In this document: piece after piece, positions 1 through 5,952 of the stretch
Position numbering within the stretch: position 1 is the first letter of the stretch
Layout of the letters: each line of letters starts with the position of its first letter
From: Akkermansia sp.
GTDB lineage: Bacteria > Verrucomicrobiota > Verrucomicrobiia > Verrucomicrobiales > Akkermansiaceae
Direction: 5' to 3'
Assembly (NCBI GenBank): GCA_020047775.1
Contig: JAIFNK010000335.1
Span: 1 to 5,952 of the forward strand
DNA: 5,952 nucleotides
Program-made: the position numbers and the translations under genes
Notes under the pieces: generated by a model
Seen by the model: the letters and a program-made list of their open reading frames with translations, nothing else
Told to the model about the DNA's origin: nothing
Databases searched by the model: none

Positions 1-2
1 TC

Positions 3-1370
3 GCACACGAGGACGCCAGGACCGGCGCGCGCGAGGTGCTGCGGGCGATGCCGCTCGCGAAATCGCTGCGCGAGGAAGTGGTCGCGCGGGTGCTTTCCGG
101 GTTGCTGGCGCTCGACGACGACGAGGCGGCGGCCGGCCGGGCGACTGACTGGCTGGAATTCATCGCGCCCGAGGAAGTCGCGGCGCTGCCGGACGCGCAT
201 GTGGCGGCGTTGGCAGGACATCCGCTGGAGGCATGCCAGTTGCTGGCAGTTAGAATCTTGCTGAAACGCGGGTCACCGTCCGGCCTGCCGGAATCGCTGC
301 TGATGGCGGCGCTTTCCTCGGAATATGCCGCCGTGCGGTGCCTGGGAATGGAGCTGCTAGGAAAGCTGCGCGACGACGAATTGGCGAAACGGGTGGAAAC
401 GCTGGCAGCCTGTGCGGTGTCACGGCATGCCGAGCTGCGGAACGTGGCGGGCTCATTGTTGAAGCGGGCGGCCGCGCATGACCGCGATGCTGCCCGCCAA
501 CTCGTCGAACAATGGTGGCCGCTGCTTTTCCGCAAGGAGGCTTTCGAGGGCCTGCACGCGTCGGTTTACGAAGCGCTGACCGGATCGTTTGCCGCGGAAC
601 TCGGGGTGATCCCGGCCGGGACTTTCCGGCAGATGCTGGAGTCGAAATATGGATTCGGCCAGGAGTTGGGGTTCGCGCTGCTGAAGCGCGAGGTCACGGA
701 GCCTGGACTAACGGATTCCATCGAGTGGTCGGTGCATCCACTGGTGGCGCTGCGCGAGTGGGCGCGCGAGCATCTCGACAAACAAGCGCTGCGTGGCGAT
801 CCGGCGCACCTTTTGAAATTGCTGGAAGGTCCGTATGACGATTCGCGCGAATGGGCTTTCGAATTCTGCCGGACCGGGCTTCAGGACGGCGATTGGCCGC
901 CGGAGGCCTTGGTCGCACTGTGCGATTCCAGTCAGCCCGCCGTGCGGACCTTCGGCCGCGAGCTGGTGACGCGGCTGTTCCGGGAAGAAGATGGCCCGCT
1001 CTATCTGGCGCGGCTGAGCCAGCATCCCACGGTGGAGGTGCAGGAGTTCGCCACGAACTATCTGGAACGCTTCGCCAGCGGCCAACCCGAACGCATCGCG
1101 GAGCTGGACCTGTATTTCCGCACGGTGCTCTCGCGGATCGGCGCGGGCCGGGTGGCGAAGCGGCGGGTACTGGCATTTCTCGAAAAGGAAGCGCTGGCGG
1201 ACGAACGGGTGGCTGGATTTGTTACCACTTTGTTAGCCCGCCAGGCGGGCACGGTGGCGATCCAGGACAAGGCGGAAATGATCCGGATCCTCGACGCCCT
1301 GCGCCGCGCCTGGCCGGACCTGGCAGGTCCGTTGAAAGTAAAACCCGTGGAAATCTATCAGCCGTCATGA
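3..1370 (+). CDS. HEAT-like helical-repeat protein, C-terminal part (5' end outside window)
   Basis: The reading frame is open from the first complete codon at nt 3, so the gene begins upstream; 455 residues are visible. A GTG at nt 36 could be called as a start, but the residues before it (AHEDARTGARE) continue the same charged helical pattern, so truncation by the window is more likely. The protein is made of repeated amphipathic helix pairs of the HEAT/ARM kind. Clear examples lie near nt 200-275, 290-375 and 400-475, and again at nt 810-870 (LLEGPYDDSREWA), 920-980 (SSQPAVRTFGRELVTRLF) and 1015-1075 (HPTVEVQEFATNYLERF). No catalytic motif, signal peptide or membrane segment is seen. The stop overlaps the next gene's start (ATGA, nt 1367-1370), implying co-translation with the SWIM protein. 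HEAT arrays of this style occur in large WGR-domain proteins, but any such domain would lie off the left edge. The function is unknown, probably a protein-binding scaffold. Confidence 0.85.
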   Translation, partial: AHEDARTGAREVLRAMPLAKSLREEVVARVLSGLLALDDDEAAAGRATDWLEFIAPEEVAALPDAHVAALAGHPLEACQLLAVRILLKRGSPSGLPESLLMAALSSEYAAVRCLGMELLGKLRDDELAKRVETLAACAVSRHAELRNVAGSLLKRAAAHDRDAARQLVEQWWPLLFRKEAFEGLHASVYEALTGSFAAELGVIPAGTFRQMLESKYGFGQELGFALLKREVTEPGLTDSIEWSVHPLVALREWAREHLDKQALRGDPAHLLKLLEGPYDDSREWAFEFCRTGLQDGDWPPEALVALCDSSQPAVRTFGRELVTRLFREEDGPLYLARLSQHPTVEVQEFATNYLERFASGQPERIAELDLYFRTVLSRIGAGRVAKRRVLAFLEKEALADERVAGFVTTLLARQAGTVAIQDKAEMIRILDALRRAWPDLAGPLKVKPVEIYQPS

Positions 1371-3013
1371 TTTTCCAATTCCAATACAAGGGCTTCTCGA
1401 AAGTCCGCTCGACTCCGCAGCAGACGTCGATGTCGTTCGCGCCGGATCTCGGGCGCGAGCCGGTGGCTTTCCGCGGCTTGTTGCGCGACAAGCTGCCGTT
1501 TCGCGAAGCGGTCTGCGCCCTGCACGAAGTGGTGACCGGCGACCTGCGGTGGAAACCCAAACTGCGCGAGGACTACAAGGAATGGGCCGCCGGGCAGGAG
1601 GAGATCTGGCTGGCGGAATTCATGCGCGGCGGCATGGAGAACAAGGAGCGGCTGGCCGCCGCAAGGGCGGAGTTAGAGCAACTGCGGAAGAACAAGGTCG
1701 AGGTGATGAAGCCGTTTTACGAGGCGCGGCAGAATTATTTCAATCACATCTATCAGACGGACAAGGCTTTGTGGTTTGTGCTCGACCCGATCATCACGGT
1801 GCATCCGGATGAGGTGTTTTTCGAGTGCTTCAGCCAGGATGAATCGAGCTATGGCCGGCTGTCGTGTTCGCACGAGGTTTTCGAGAGCATCGGCGATATG
1901 AGCTGCGGCACGACCAACGTCGATTACTCGCGGTCCTTGTATGAGGAGTTCCGTAAAATCCGCGGCTACAAGGAAACCCGGCTGACAGTGGACCCCGAAG
2001 GCTTCGAGGTGCAGACCGGCCCGGACCCGGCGCATCGCGAGGAGAAGATCGAGGTGCCGGATTCGTGGGTGCGGGGATTCCTGCAGGTGAGCTCGGCGAT
2101 GACGCTCGACGGCGTGGATCTCGACCTCGATCCGCTGGATTTCCACGCGATTTGTTTCCACCTGAAGCGGCGGAAGGAAAAATCCGGGCCACGCTCGCTG
2201 AGGTTCAAGCTGGTTCCCGGCCAGCCGCCGGTCATCACGGTCGATCCCTGGGGAACCGAGATCGTGTGCCGGCGCTCGATGCATTTCGCGACTGAAGCCA
2301 CGGAGATCCGGATCTGGGGACGGCGGCGTTTGTTAGTCCTGGAGAATTTGATTCCCGTGGCCCGACGGGTGCGGGTGAAACTGCTGGGATATGGGATGCC
2401 GTCGTTCTGGCAGGTCGACATGGGCGAGCTGAAATTCACGCTCGGCCTGTCCGGTTGGACGGCCAACGATTGGTCGCGCGCCGGACAGTTCGACCTGCTG
2501 GCACCCCGCGCGGCGGTCTCGACCGAAGCGGTGGAAATGGTGCTGGGCGCGCTCAAAAAGGACTGGTGGGCGAACAGCCAGTCGCTTTCGGCGCAACTCG
2601 GGATGGATCGCAAGGATGTGCTCGGCGCATTGGTCGCAGGCACCCAGGCCGGTCTCGTGGTTAGGGATCTGGAGAGCGACATCTGGCGGTCGCGGGCTCT
2701 CAGCCGGGAGCCGCTGCCGATGGACGCTCTCAGGTTTTCCAACGAGCGCGAAGCGAAGGCCCGCGAGATTTTCAACAGGGGATCGGTCACGGTCGAAGTC
2801 GAGGAGCGGCTCCACGGGCGGCGGATCGTCGGGATCGTGGACGATGGGAAATCTCGCCAACCGGTGGACCTGGAAATCGACAACGACGAACGACTCGTGC
2901 GCGCGACCTGCGGCTGCAATTTCTATCAACAAAACCGCCTGCGTTCCGGGCCGTGCGAACACATCCTGGCCGCGCGGATGGCCAAGGCAAAACACCGTTT
3001 TTTCACGAAATGA
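1367..3013 (+). CDS. SWIM zinc-finger protein
   Basis: This 548-residue protein starts at the ATG within the ATGA overlap (MIFQFQYKGF). The frame is open further upstream, but the overlap and the end of the HEAT-like gene make this the natural start. A SWIM zinc finger lies near the C-terminus with the pattern CxC-x12-CxH: C515, C517, C530 and H532, in CGCNFYQ...SGPCEH. SWIM domains bind zinc and are thought to mediate DNA or protein contacts. Residues 85-125 are charged and probably helical. Residues 150-380 form a mixed alpha/beta region I cannot assign (FECFSQDESSYGRLS; VDPEGFEVQTG; IEVPDSWVRGFLQVSSAM). Residues 385-440 look like a winged helix (STEAVEMVLGALKKDW, then QSLSAQLGMDRKDVLGALV). 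No signal peptide or membrane segment is seen. The gene forms an operon with the HEAT-like protein and probably works with it. The SWIM call is firm; the cellular role is unknown. Confidence 0.9.
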   Translation: MIFQFQYKGFSKVRSTPQQTSMSFAPDLGREPVAFRGLLRDKLPFREAVCALHEVVTGDLRWKPKLREDYKEWAAGQEEIWLAEFMRGGMENKERLAAARAELEQLRKNKVEVMKPFYEARQNYFNHIYQTDKALWFVLDPIITVHPDEVFFECFSQDESSYGRLSCSHEVFESIGDMSCGTTNVDYSRSLYEEFRKIRGYKETRLTVDPEGFEVQTGPDPAHREEKIEVPDSWVRGFLQVSSAMTLDGVDLDLDPLDFHAICFHLKRRKEKSGPRSLRFKLVPGQPPVITVDPWGTEIVCRRSMHFATEATEIRIWGRRRLLVLENLIPVARRVRVKLLGYGMPSFWQVDMGELKFTLGLSGWTANDWSRAGQFDLLAPRAAVSTEAVEMVLGALKKDWWANSQSLSAQLGMDRKDVLGALVAGTQAGLVVRDLESDIWRSRALSREPLPMDALRFSNEREAKAREIFNRGSVTVEVEERLHGRRIVGIVDDGKSRQPVDLEIDNDERLVRATCGCNFYQQNRLRSGPCEHILAARMAKAKHRFFTK

Positions 3014-3028
3014 GCGGAGGAATATCAA
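3000..3028 (+). promoter_or_regulatory. Candidate sigma-70-type promoter for the retron
   Basis: TTTTCA (nt 3000-3005) and TATCAA (nt 3023-3028) are separated by 17 bp and each matches 4 of 6 consensus bases. Transcription would begin near nt 3035, ahead of the a1 repeat. A weaker alternative is TTGGTG (3038-3043) with TAGAAC (3060-3065), which would place the first base almost exactly at the start of a1 (nt 3071). Neither can be confirmed from sequence alone, and read-through from the SWIM operon is also possible. Confidence 0.22.
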
Positions 3029-3039
3029 TTTTTGCTGTT

Positions 3040-3058
3040 GGTGCCGGTGTCCGGCATC
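3040..3058 (+). terminator. Short hairpin after the SWIM gene, possible weak terminator
   Basis: TGCCGG (3042-3047) and CCGGCA (3051-3056) pair perfectly around a TGT loop, and a G-T and a G-C pair extend the stem to 8 bp. It lies 26 nt after the SWIM stop codon. Only a short CCCTTT (3065-3070) follows instead of a long T run, so it may be an inefficient terminator, a processing hairpin, or simply the 5' flank of the retron RNA. Confidence 0.3.
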
Positions 3059-3070
3059 GTAGAACCCTTT

Positions 3071-3087
3071 CGACAGCGGTGGGGGTG
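3071..3087 (+). repeat. Retron a1 repeat (5' arm)
   Basis: CGACAGCGGTGGGG (3071-3084) is the exact reverse complement of 3284-3297. GTG (3085-3087) then pairs with CAC (3280-3282), with T3283 bulged, giving a 17-bp stem. In retrons this stem joins the two ends of the RNA and positions the priming guanosine. Confidence 0.88.
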
Positions 3088-3102
3088 AGGATCTTGCCAT
3101 TC

Positions 3103-3121
3103 GGGCGGCGTTTCGCCGTCC
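3103..3121 (+). other. msr stem-loop
   Basis: Eight pairs close a TTT loop (3111-3113): 3103-3110 with 3114-3121, including one G-T pair at 3105/3119. It lies 15 nt after a1, where retron msr RNAs carry short hairpins recognised by their own RT. Confidence 0.65.
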
Positions 3122-3165
3122 ATGCCAATAGCCAAGCCACGCATCACCGGTCGGCTCGTGACTGT

Positions 3166-3241
3166 GCGACACTTCCCTACGGGGTCGCTAATTCCGGGCC
3201 GGCTTCCATGAAGCGAATTAGCGACACCGTAGGGGTGTCGC
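3166..3241 (+). other. msd long hairpin (template of the msDNA)
   Basis: Nucleotides 3166-3194 pair with 3215-3241: 26 Watson-Crick pairs, one mismatch (G3183/A3226) and a two-base bulge (TT, 3173-3174). The apex holds a second small stem, GCTTC (3202-3206) with GAAGC (3210-3214) around CAT, leaving seven unpaired bases at 3195-3201. Long single hairpins like this are typical of retron msd regions, and the DNA copy would fold the same way. Confidence 0.85.
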
Positions 3242-3279
3242 TTGAGTTGAGCGGCCCGGTCTCCGGAGCTGCACGAAGA

Positions 3280-3297
3280 CACTCCCCACCGCTGTCG
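3280..3297 (+). repeat. Retron a2 repeat (3' arm)
   Basis: CACTCCCCACCGCTGTCG is the partner of a1, with T3283 unpaired. It ends 16 nt before the RT start codon, so the end of the structured RNA almost abuts the ribosome entry region of the RT message. Confidence 0.88.
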
Positions 3298-3313
3298 CCC
3301 CCTTCCATCTAGC

Positions 3314-4834
3314 ATGTCCGACCGTCAGCAAATCTACGATCGCATCCGGGCTCTGGGCAGCAAGGATAAGTTGATCCTGCAGGAGATGATCCGGAAGGGT
3401 TTCTGGAAACCCGGCTCGGCGGAGACTGCGATGCCGGACGCCCTGCTGGCGCGGGAGGTGGAACTGCTAACAGAACTGCGTTCGCTCAACGCAAAGCAGC
3501 AGGTATATGCGGATCGCGACAAGGCGCTCAAGGCGATGCGGCACGAGCGGCTGCGCGTTTCCCGCGTGAAGCAGAAGGAAACAAAAGCCCGGCGCGCGGA
3601 GCAGGCGGCGGCACGCACGGCGGCGTGGCGGAAACGCAAGACCGATGAAATCCTCCACCTCGGCGACGACGCCTCTAACTGTCCGAACGACCTGGCGTCG
3701 CGCGGCGAACGGTTGGCGAAATGGGGGTTGATGGATTTCGCAACGCACAAGGCGCTAGCGCAGTCGATGGCGATCGCCGTTGGCGAATTGCGGTTCCTCG
3801 CTTATGGCCGGAAAGTTTCGAAAATCAGCCACTACCGCCGCTTCCTGATGCCGAAAAAGCGCGGGGGCCATCGCCTGATTTCCGCACCGATGCCGCGGCT
3901 GAAACAGGCACAGCGGTGGATCCTGGTGCAGATTCTTGAAAAGGTGGCGCTACATGACGCGGCCCACGGATTCCGCAAGGAGCGGTCCATTCTAACCAAT
4001 GCCAGCCCGCACTGCGGAGCTCCGCTGGTGATCAATCTCGATCTCCGGGATTTCTTCCCGAGCGTGGCGTGGAAGCGGGTTTTCGGCTTGTTTCTGGCAC
4101 TCGGTTACTCGCGGTCCGTGGCGATGATCTTCGCCCAGCTCTGCACCGAACCGCCGGTTGAGGAAGTGGAAATGGATGGCGAAACCTGGCAGGTCGCAAC
4201 CGGTGTCAGGCATCTTCCCCAAGGTGCGCCGACGAGCCCGGCGATCACCAACCTGCTCTGCCGCCGGATGGATGCGCGGATGCTCGGGATCGCGCGCAAA
4301 CATGGATTTTCCTACACCCGGTATGCGGATGATCTCACGTTTTCCTCGGCCAGCGGCGACCGCGAGGCCTCGCGAAAACTTCTCTGGCAGGTGAAGCGGG
4401 TGATCGAGGAGGAAGGATTCCAGATCCATCCCGACAAGCTCCGCATCATGGGCAAGGGCCGTCGGCGCGAAGTAACCGGCCTGATCGTCGGCGAGAAGCC
4501 GTCCGTCCCGCGCGAGGATGTCCGGGCGTTCAGGGCGCTCTTGCATCGCTTGGAAAAACACGGCCCGGCCGGCTGCGCGTGGCGCGGTGAAACCCGCCAC
4601 GTGCTCGCCAAGGTGATGGGCTACGCGAATTACCTGCGCATGGTCGATGCGGAAAAGTATGCGAGCTTGGCTGCCAAGGCCGATGCACTCCTGGCGAGAA
4701 ACGGCTTCAAACAGGAAATACGTCATCCAAAGAAGCGGCCCCCCATGCCACCGCCGGTCCCGGGCGTTGCGACGCCACCGGCACCGTCGGGATTCCTGAA
4801 AAAGGTGATGGGATGGTTTGGTAAAAAGGAATGA
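3314..4834 (+). CDS. Retron reverse transcriptase with N-terminal extension
   Basis: This RNA-directed DNA polymerase of 506 residues should copy the adjacent msd RNA into branched msDNA. The RT core runs from about residue 131 to 465. It shows the retron mark NAxxH (N229-H233), motif A LDLRDFF with catalytic D243, LPQGAPTSP (301-309), the YADD active site (337-340, D339 and D340) and the retron VTG (387-389). Many retron RTs are about 300-350 residues; the excess here is N-terminal. Residues 1-35 look like a small helical domain. Residues 45-112 are probably a coiled coil with a very basic stretch (15 K/R against 3 E in residues 71-110), followed by [10 protein letters not shown] (112-121). 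The C-terminus has a proline-rich linker (472-492) and a basic amphipathic end, [17 protein letters not shown] 3314 is the first start after in-frame stops in the RNA region, and no Shine-Dalgarno sequence precedes it. The architecture resembles the long myxobacterial retron RTs. The RT and retron calls are firm; the retron type is not assigned. Confidence 0.95.
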   Translation: MSDRQQIYDRIRALGSKDKLILQEMIRKGFWKPGSAETAMPDALLAREVELLTELRSLNAKQQVYADRDKALKAMRHERLRVSRVKQKETKARRAEQAAARTAAWRKRKTDEILHLGDDASNCPNDLASRGERLAKWGLMDFATHKALAQSMAIAVGELRFLAYGRKVSKISHYRRFLMPKKRGGHRLISAPMPRLKQAQRWILVQILEKVALHDAAHGFRKERSILTNASPHCGAPLVINLDLRDFFPSVAWKRVFGLFLALGYSRSVAMIFAQLCTEPPVEEVEMDGETWQVATGVRHLPQGAPTSPAITNLLCRRMDARMLGIARKHGFSYTRYADDLTFSSASGDREASRKLLWQVKRVIEEEGFQIHPDKLRIMGKGRRREVTGLIVGEKPSVPREDVRAFRALLHRLEKHGPAGCAWRGETRHVLAKVMGYANYLRMVDAEKYASLAAKADALLARNGFKQEIRHPKKRPPMPPPVPGVATPPAPSGFLKKVMGWFGKKE

Positions 4835-4853
4835 TCCTCAGACGGCTTGGGAG

Positions 4854-4881
4854 TTGCGGGCGGGCTGGGGATGGTTAAACT
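4854..4881 (+). promoter_or_regulatory. Candidate menB promoter
   Basis: TTGCGG (4854-4859) and TAAACT (4876-4881) are spaced by 16 bp in the 55-nt gap after the RT gene. The -10 element ends 8 nt before the menB ATG, and no Shine-Dalgarno sequence is present, so the message could be leaderless or nearly so. The -35 match is weak. Confidence 0.25.
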
Positions 4882-4889
4882 GCGCCATC

Positions 4890-5705
4890 ATGTGGACCAC
4901 CGTGCGCGAATTCGAGGATATCCGTTATGAAACAACGGATGAGGGAAGTATTGCAAAAATCACCATCAACCGGCCGGAAGTGCGCAACGCCTTCCGCCCG
5001 CTCACGGTCAAGGAAATGCTCGTCGCCTTCGACCTCGCCCACGAGGACCCGAAAGTCGGCGCGATCATCCTCACCGGTGCCGGCGACCTCGCGTTCTGCT
5101 CCGGCGGCGACCAGAAAGTCCGCGGCCACGCCGGCTACATCGGCGAGGACGGCATCCCGCGCCTCAACGTGCTGGATTTGCAGAAAAAAATCCGCTCATT
5201 GCCCAAGCCCGTCGTCGCGATGGTCGCCGGCTACGCCATCGGCGGCGGCCATGTTTTGCACATCGTCTGCGACCTCACCATCGCCGCGGACAACGCCCGC
5301 TTCGGCCAGACCGGCCCGAAGGTCGGCTCGTTCGACGGCGGTCTCGGCTCCAGTTATCTCGCCCGCATCGTCGGCCAGAAAAAAGCCCGCGAAATCTGGT
5401 ATCTTTGCCGCCAGTACGACGCCCAACAGGCGCTCGACATGGGATTGGTGAACACCGTCGTCCCGCTCGCCGATCTCGAAAAGGAAACCCTCCAATGGTG
5501 CCGCGAAATGCTCGCCCACTCGCCGCTCGCGCTGCGTTGTTTGAAGTCCGCGCTCAACGCCGATTGCGACGGCCAAATGGGCCTGCTCGATCTCGCCGGC
5601 AACGCCACCCTGCTCTACTACATGAGCGAGGAAGGTCGCGAAGGGAAACAGGCGTTCCTCGAAAAACGCGCCCCGGATTTCTCGAAGTTTCCGCGGGTGC
5701 CGTAA
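4890..5705 (+). CDS. menB: 1,4-dihydroxy-2-naphthoyl-CoA synthase
   Basis: This cytoplasmic crotonase-fold enzyme cyclises o-succinylbenzoyl-CoA to 1,4-dihydroxy-2-naphthoyl-CoA in menaquinone synthesis. The 271 residues match the family's length and closely follow the E. coli and Bacillus proteins as I recall them. Oxyanion-hole segments are [10 protein letters not shown] (70-79) and [11 protein letters not shown] (114-124). S147, D149 and Y244 correspond to the E. coli catalytic-region residues S161, D163 and Y258. Q140, G142 and W170 correspond to the bicarbonate-binding Q154, G156 and W184, so this is the bicarbonate-dependent (type I) form. The C-terminal [13 protein letters not shown] is typical. 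The start at ATG 4890 ([14 protein letters not shown]) fits homologues. An earlier in-frame ATG at 4818 lies inside the RT gene and would add 24 residues unlike the family. No other men gene is present, so menB is apparently unlinked or its partners lie to the right. It indicates a menaquinone-using organism and has no evident link to the retron. Confidence 0.97.
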   Translation: MWTTVREFEDIRYETTDEGSIAKITINRPEVRNAFRPLTVKEMLVAFDLAHEDPKVGAIILTGAGDLAFCSGGDQKVRGHAGYIGEDGIPRLNVLDLQKKIRSLPKPVVAMVAGYAIGGGHVLHIVCDLTIAADNARFGQTGPKVGSFDGGLGSSYLARIVGQKKAREIWYLCRQYDAQQALDMGLVNTVVPLADLEKETLQWCREMLAHSPLALRCLKSALNADCDGQMGLLDLAGNATLLYYMSEEGREGKQAFLEKRAPDFSKFPRVP

Positions 5706-5725
5706 ACTCAACGGAGCGCTGACGT

Positions 5726-5743
5726 TAGACCCTTTGCCAAAAG
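5726..5743 (+). repeat. Left terminal inverted repeat
   Basis: TAGACCCTTTGCCAAAAG is the exact reverse complement of 5920-5937. The leading TA may be target duplication rather than part of the repeat. Confidence 0.85.
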
Positions 5744-5780
5744 TCGGTTCCTTTATCCAAATTGCACCAGTTTGCAGCTT

Positions 5781-5902
5781 GGGAACAAGGAGCGGCGATC
5801 TCCGAATCGCCGTGCCCATGGAAAGCCGATGACGAGCGGTTTGCCTCTGCTCATCGCCTCCTCATGGGCTTCGGCGGATCGGAGTCCGCCGCTCCTTGTC
5901 CC
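5781..5902. repeat. Long nested hairpin inside the MITE-like element
   Basis: Successive paired blocks step inward: GGG 5781-5783 with CCC 5900-5902; 13 bp 5785-5797 with 5887-5899; 6 bp 5800-5805 with 5879-5884; 5807-5812 with 5872-5877 (one G-T); 7 bp 5814-5820 with 5863-5869; 6 bp 5827-5832 with 5851-5856. Only small internal loops separate them. On transcription this would make a very stable stem and could end or protect the menB message. Confidence 0.75.
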
Positions 5903-5919
5903 TTGCGTTTCGGAAATTG

Positions 5920-5937
5920 CTTTTGGCAAAGGGTCTA
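5920..5937 (+). repeat. Right terminal inverted repeat
   Basis: CTTTTGGCAAAGGGTCTA mirrors the left repeat at 5726-5743 without mismatch. The sequence beyond it (5938-5952) is too short to interpret. Confidence 0.85.
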
Positions 5938-5952
5938 GTCGGCAAGTCCAAA

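Larger units (their letters stand above)
3071..3297 (+). ncRNA. Retron msr-msd non-coding RNA
   Basis: This 227-nt RNA lies directly before a retron-type RT, the standard retron order. Its ends are the paired a1 (3071-3087) and a2 (3280-3297) repeats. The 5' msr part holds a GC-rich hairpin at 3103-3121, with a second, less clear fold around 3135-3161. The msd part is a long hairpin at 3166-3241. By analogy with known retrons, a guanosine just after a1 (G3089 or G3090, in TGAGG) would supply the 2'-OH that primes reverse transcription. The RT would then copy from the inner edge of a2 (near 3279) back towards the base of the msd hairpin, giving a single-stranded DNA of at most about 114 nt joined to the msr RNA. 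The paired structures are read from the sequence; the branch base and DNA ends are inferred. No function for this particular RNA is known to me. Confidence 0.88.
5726..5937. mobile_element. MITE-like element with 18-bp terminal inverted repeats
   Basis: This 212-bp gene-free block starts 20 nt after the menB stop. It is bounded by perfect inverted repeats (5726-5743 and 5920-5937), whose outermost bases are TA on the left and TA on the right. This fits a core of 5728-5935 inserted at a duplicated TA, as made by IS630/Tc1-mariner-type transposases acting in trans. Inside is a large nested hairpin (5781-5902). No transposase is encoded, so the element is non-autonomous. Alternatively it is a REP-like dispersed hairpin that serves as the menB transcript end. 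Copy number, the decisive test, cannot be seen from one window. Confidence 0.6.

Noticed and set aside
851..1366. Upstream extension of the SWIM frame into the HEAT-like gene
   Set aside because: The extension overlaps the HEAT-like frame by about 500 nt and translates to arginine/glycine-rich noise. The ATGA overlap start at 1367 is natural.
1966..3172. Long antisense frames opposite the SWIM gene
   Set aside because: They lie wholly or mostly opposite a well-supported gene, have low-complexity R/S/P-rich translations typical of GC-rich shadow frames, and show no recognisable domain.
2953..3315. Open frames on both strands across the SWIM-RT gap
   Set aside because: They run through the a1/a2 and msd pairings, their composition is not protein-like, and the RNA structure explains the region better.
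3992..4726. 244-codon antisense frame inside the RT gene
   Set aside because: It is a mirror of the codon bias of the RT gene, with no start context and no recognisable domain.
3314..4834. Group II intron maturase or diversity-generating-retroelement RT
   Set aside because: No maturase X or HNH domain follows the RT and no intron domain V is seen. There is no template/variable repeat pair, and the NAxxH and VTG motifs plus an a1/a2-bounded RNA are retron marks.
4818..4889. Earlier menB start at nt 4818
   Set aside because: It would begin inside the RT gene and add 24 residues absent from the MenB family; the ATG at 4890 gives the normal length.
5196..5819. 207-codon antisense frame over menB and the repeat element
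   Set aside because: It covers conserved menB coding sequence and starts inside the inverted-repeat element; no domain is visible.

Overview
This GC-rich window carries four protein genes, all on the + strand, plus one structured RNA and one short repeat element. It looks bacterial and probably comes from Verrucomicrobiota or a neighbouring PVC lineage. The grounds are the scarcity of Shine-Dalgarno sequences before the starts, an RT architecture I associate with PVC bacteria and myxobacteria, and a hairpin repeat of a style I recall from verrucomicrobial genomes. This is an inference from memory; there is no taxonomic marker in the window.

Layout: (1) nt 3-1370 is the 3' part of a helical-repeat (HEAT-like) protein gene that runs in from the left edge. 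(2) nt 1367-3013 encodes a SWIM zinc-finger protein of 548 residues, joined to the first gene by an ATGA overlap, so the two form an operon of unknown function. (3) nt 3014-3313 is not empty. It holds a 227-nt retron msr-msd RNA, bounded by a near-perfect a1/a2 inverted repeat and containing a 26-bp msd hairpin. (4) nt 3314-4834 encodes a 506-residue retron reverse transcriptase with NAxxH, YADD and VTG motifs, a basic N-terminal extension of about 130 residues and an unusual proline-rich/amphipathic C-terminal tail. (5) nt 4890-5705 is menB, 1,4-dihydroxy-2-naphthoyl-CoA synthase of menaquinone synthesis. (6) nt 5726-5937 is a gene-free element with 18-bp terminal inverted repeats ending in TA and a large nested hairpin. 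It looks like a TA-targeted MITE.

The main discovery is the retron. RNA and RT lie next to each other in the usual order, and the a1/a2 stem ends 16 nt before the RT start codon. No separate effector gene is visible: the left neighbours form their own operon and the right neighbour is housekeeping menB. Any activity beyond msDNA synthesis would therefore have to come from the RT's own N- or C-terminal extensions, from the msDNA, or from a partner elsewhere. The closest design I know of is that of the long myxobacterial retron RTs.
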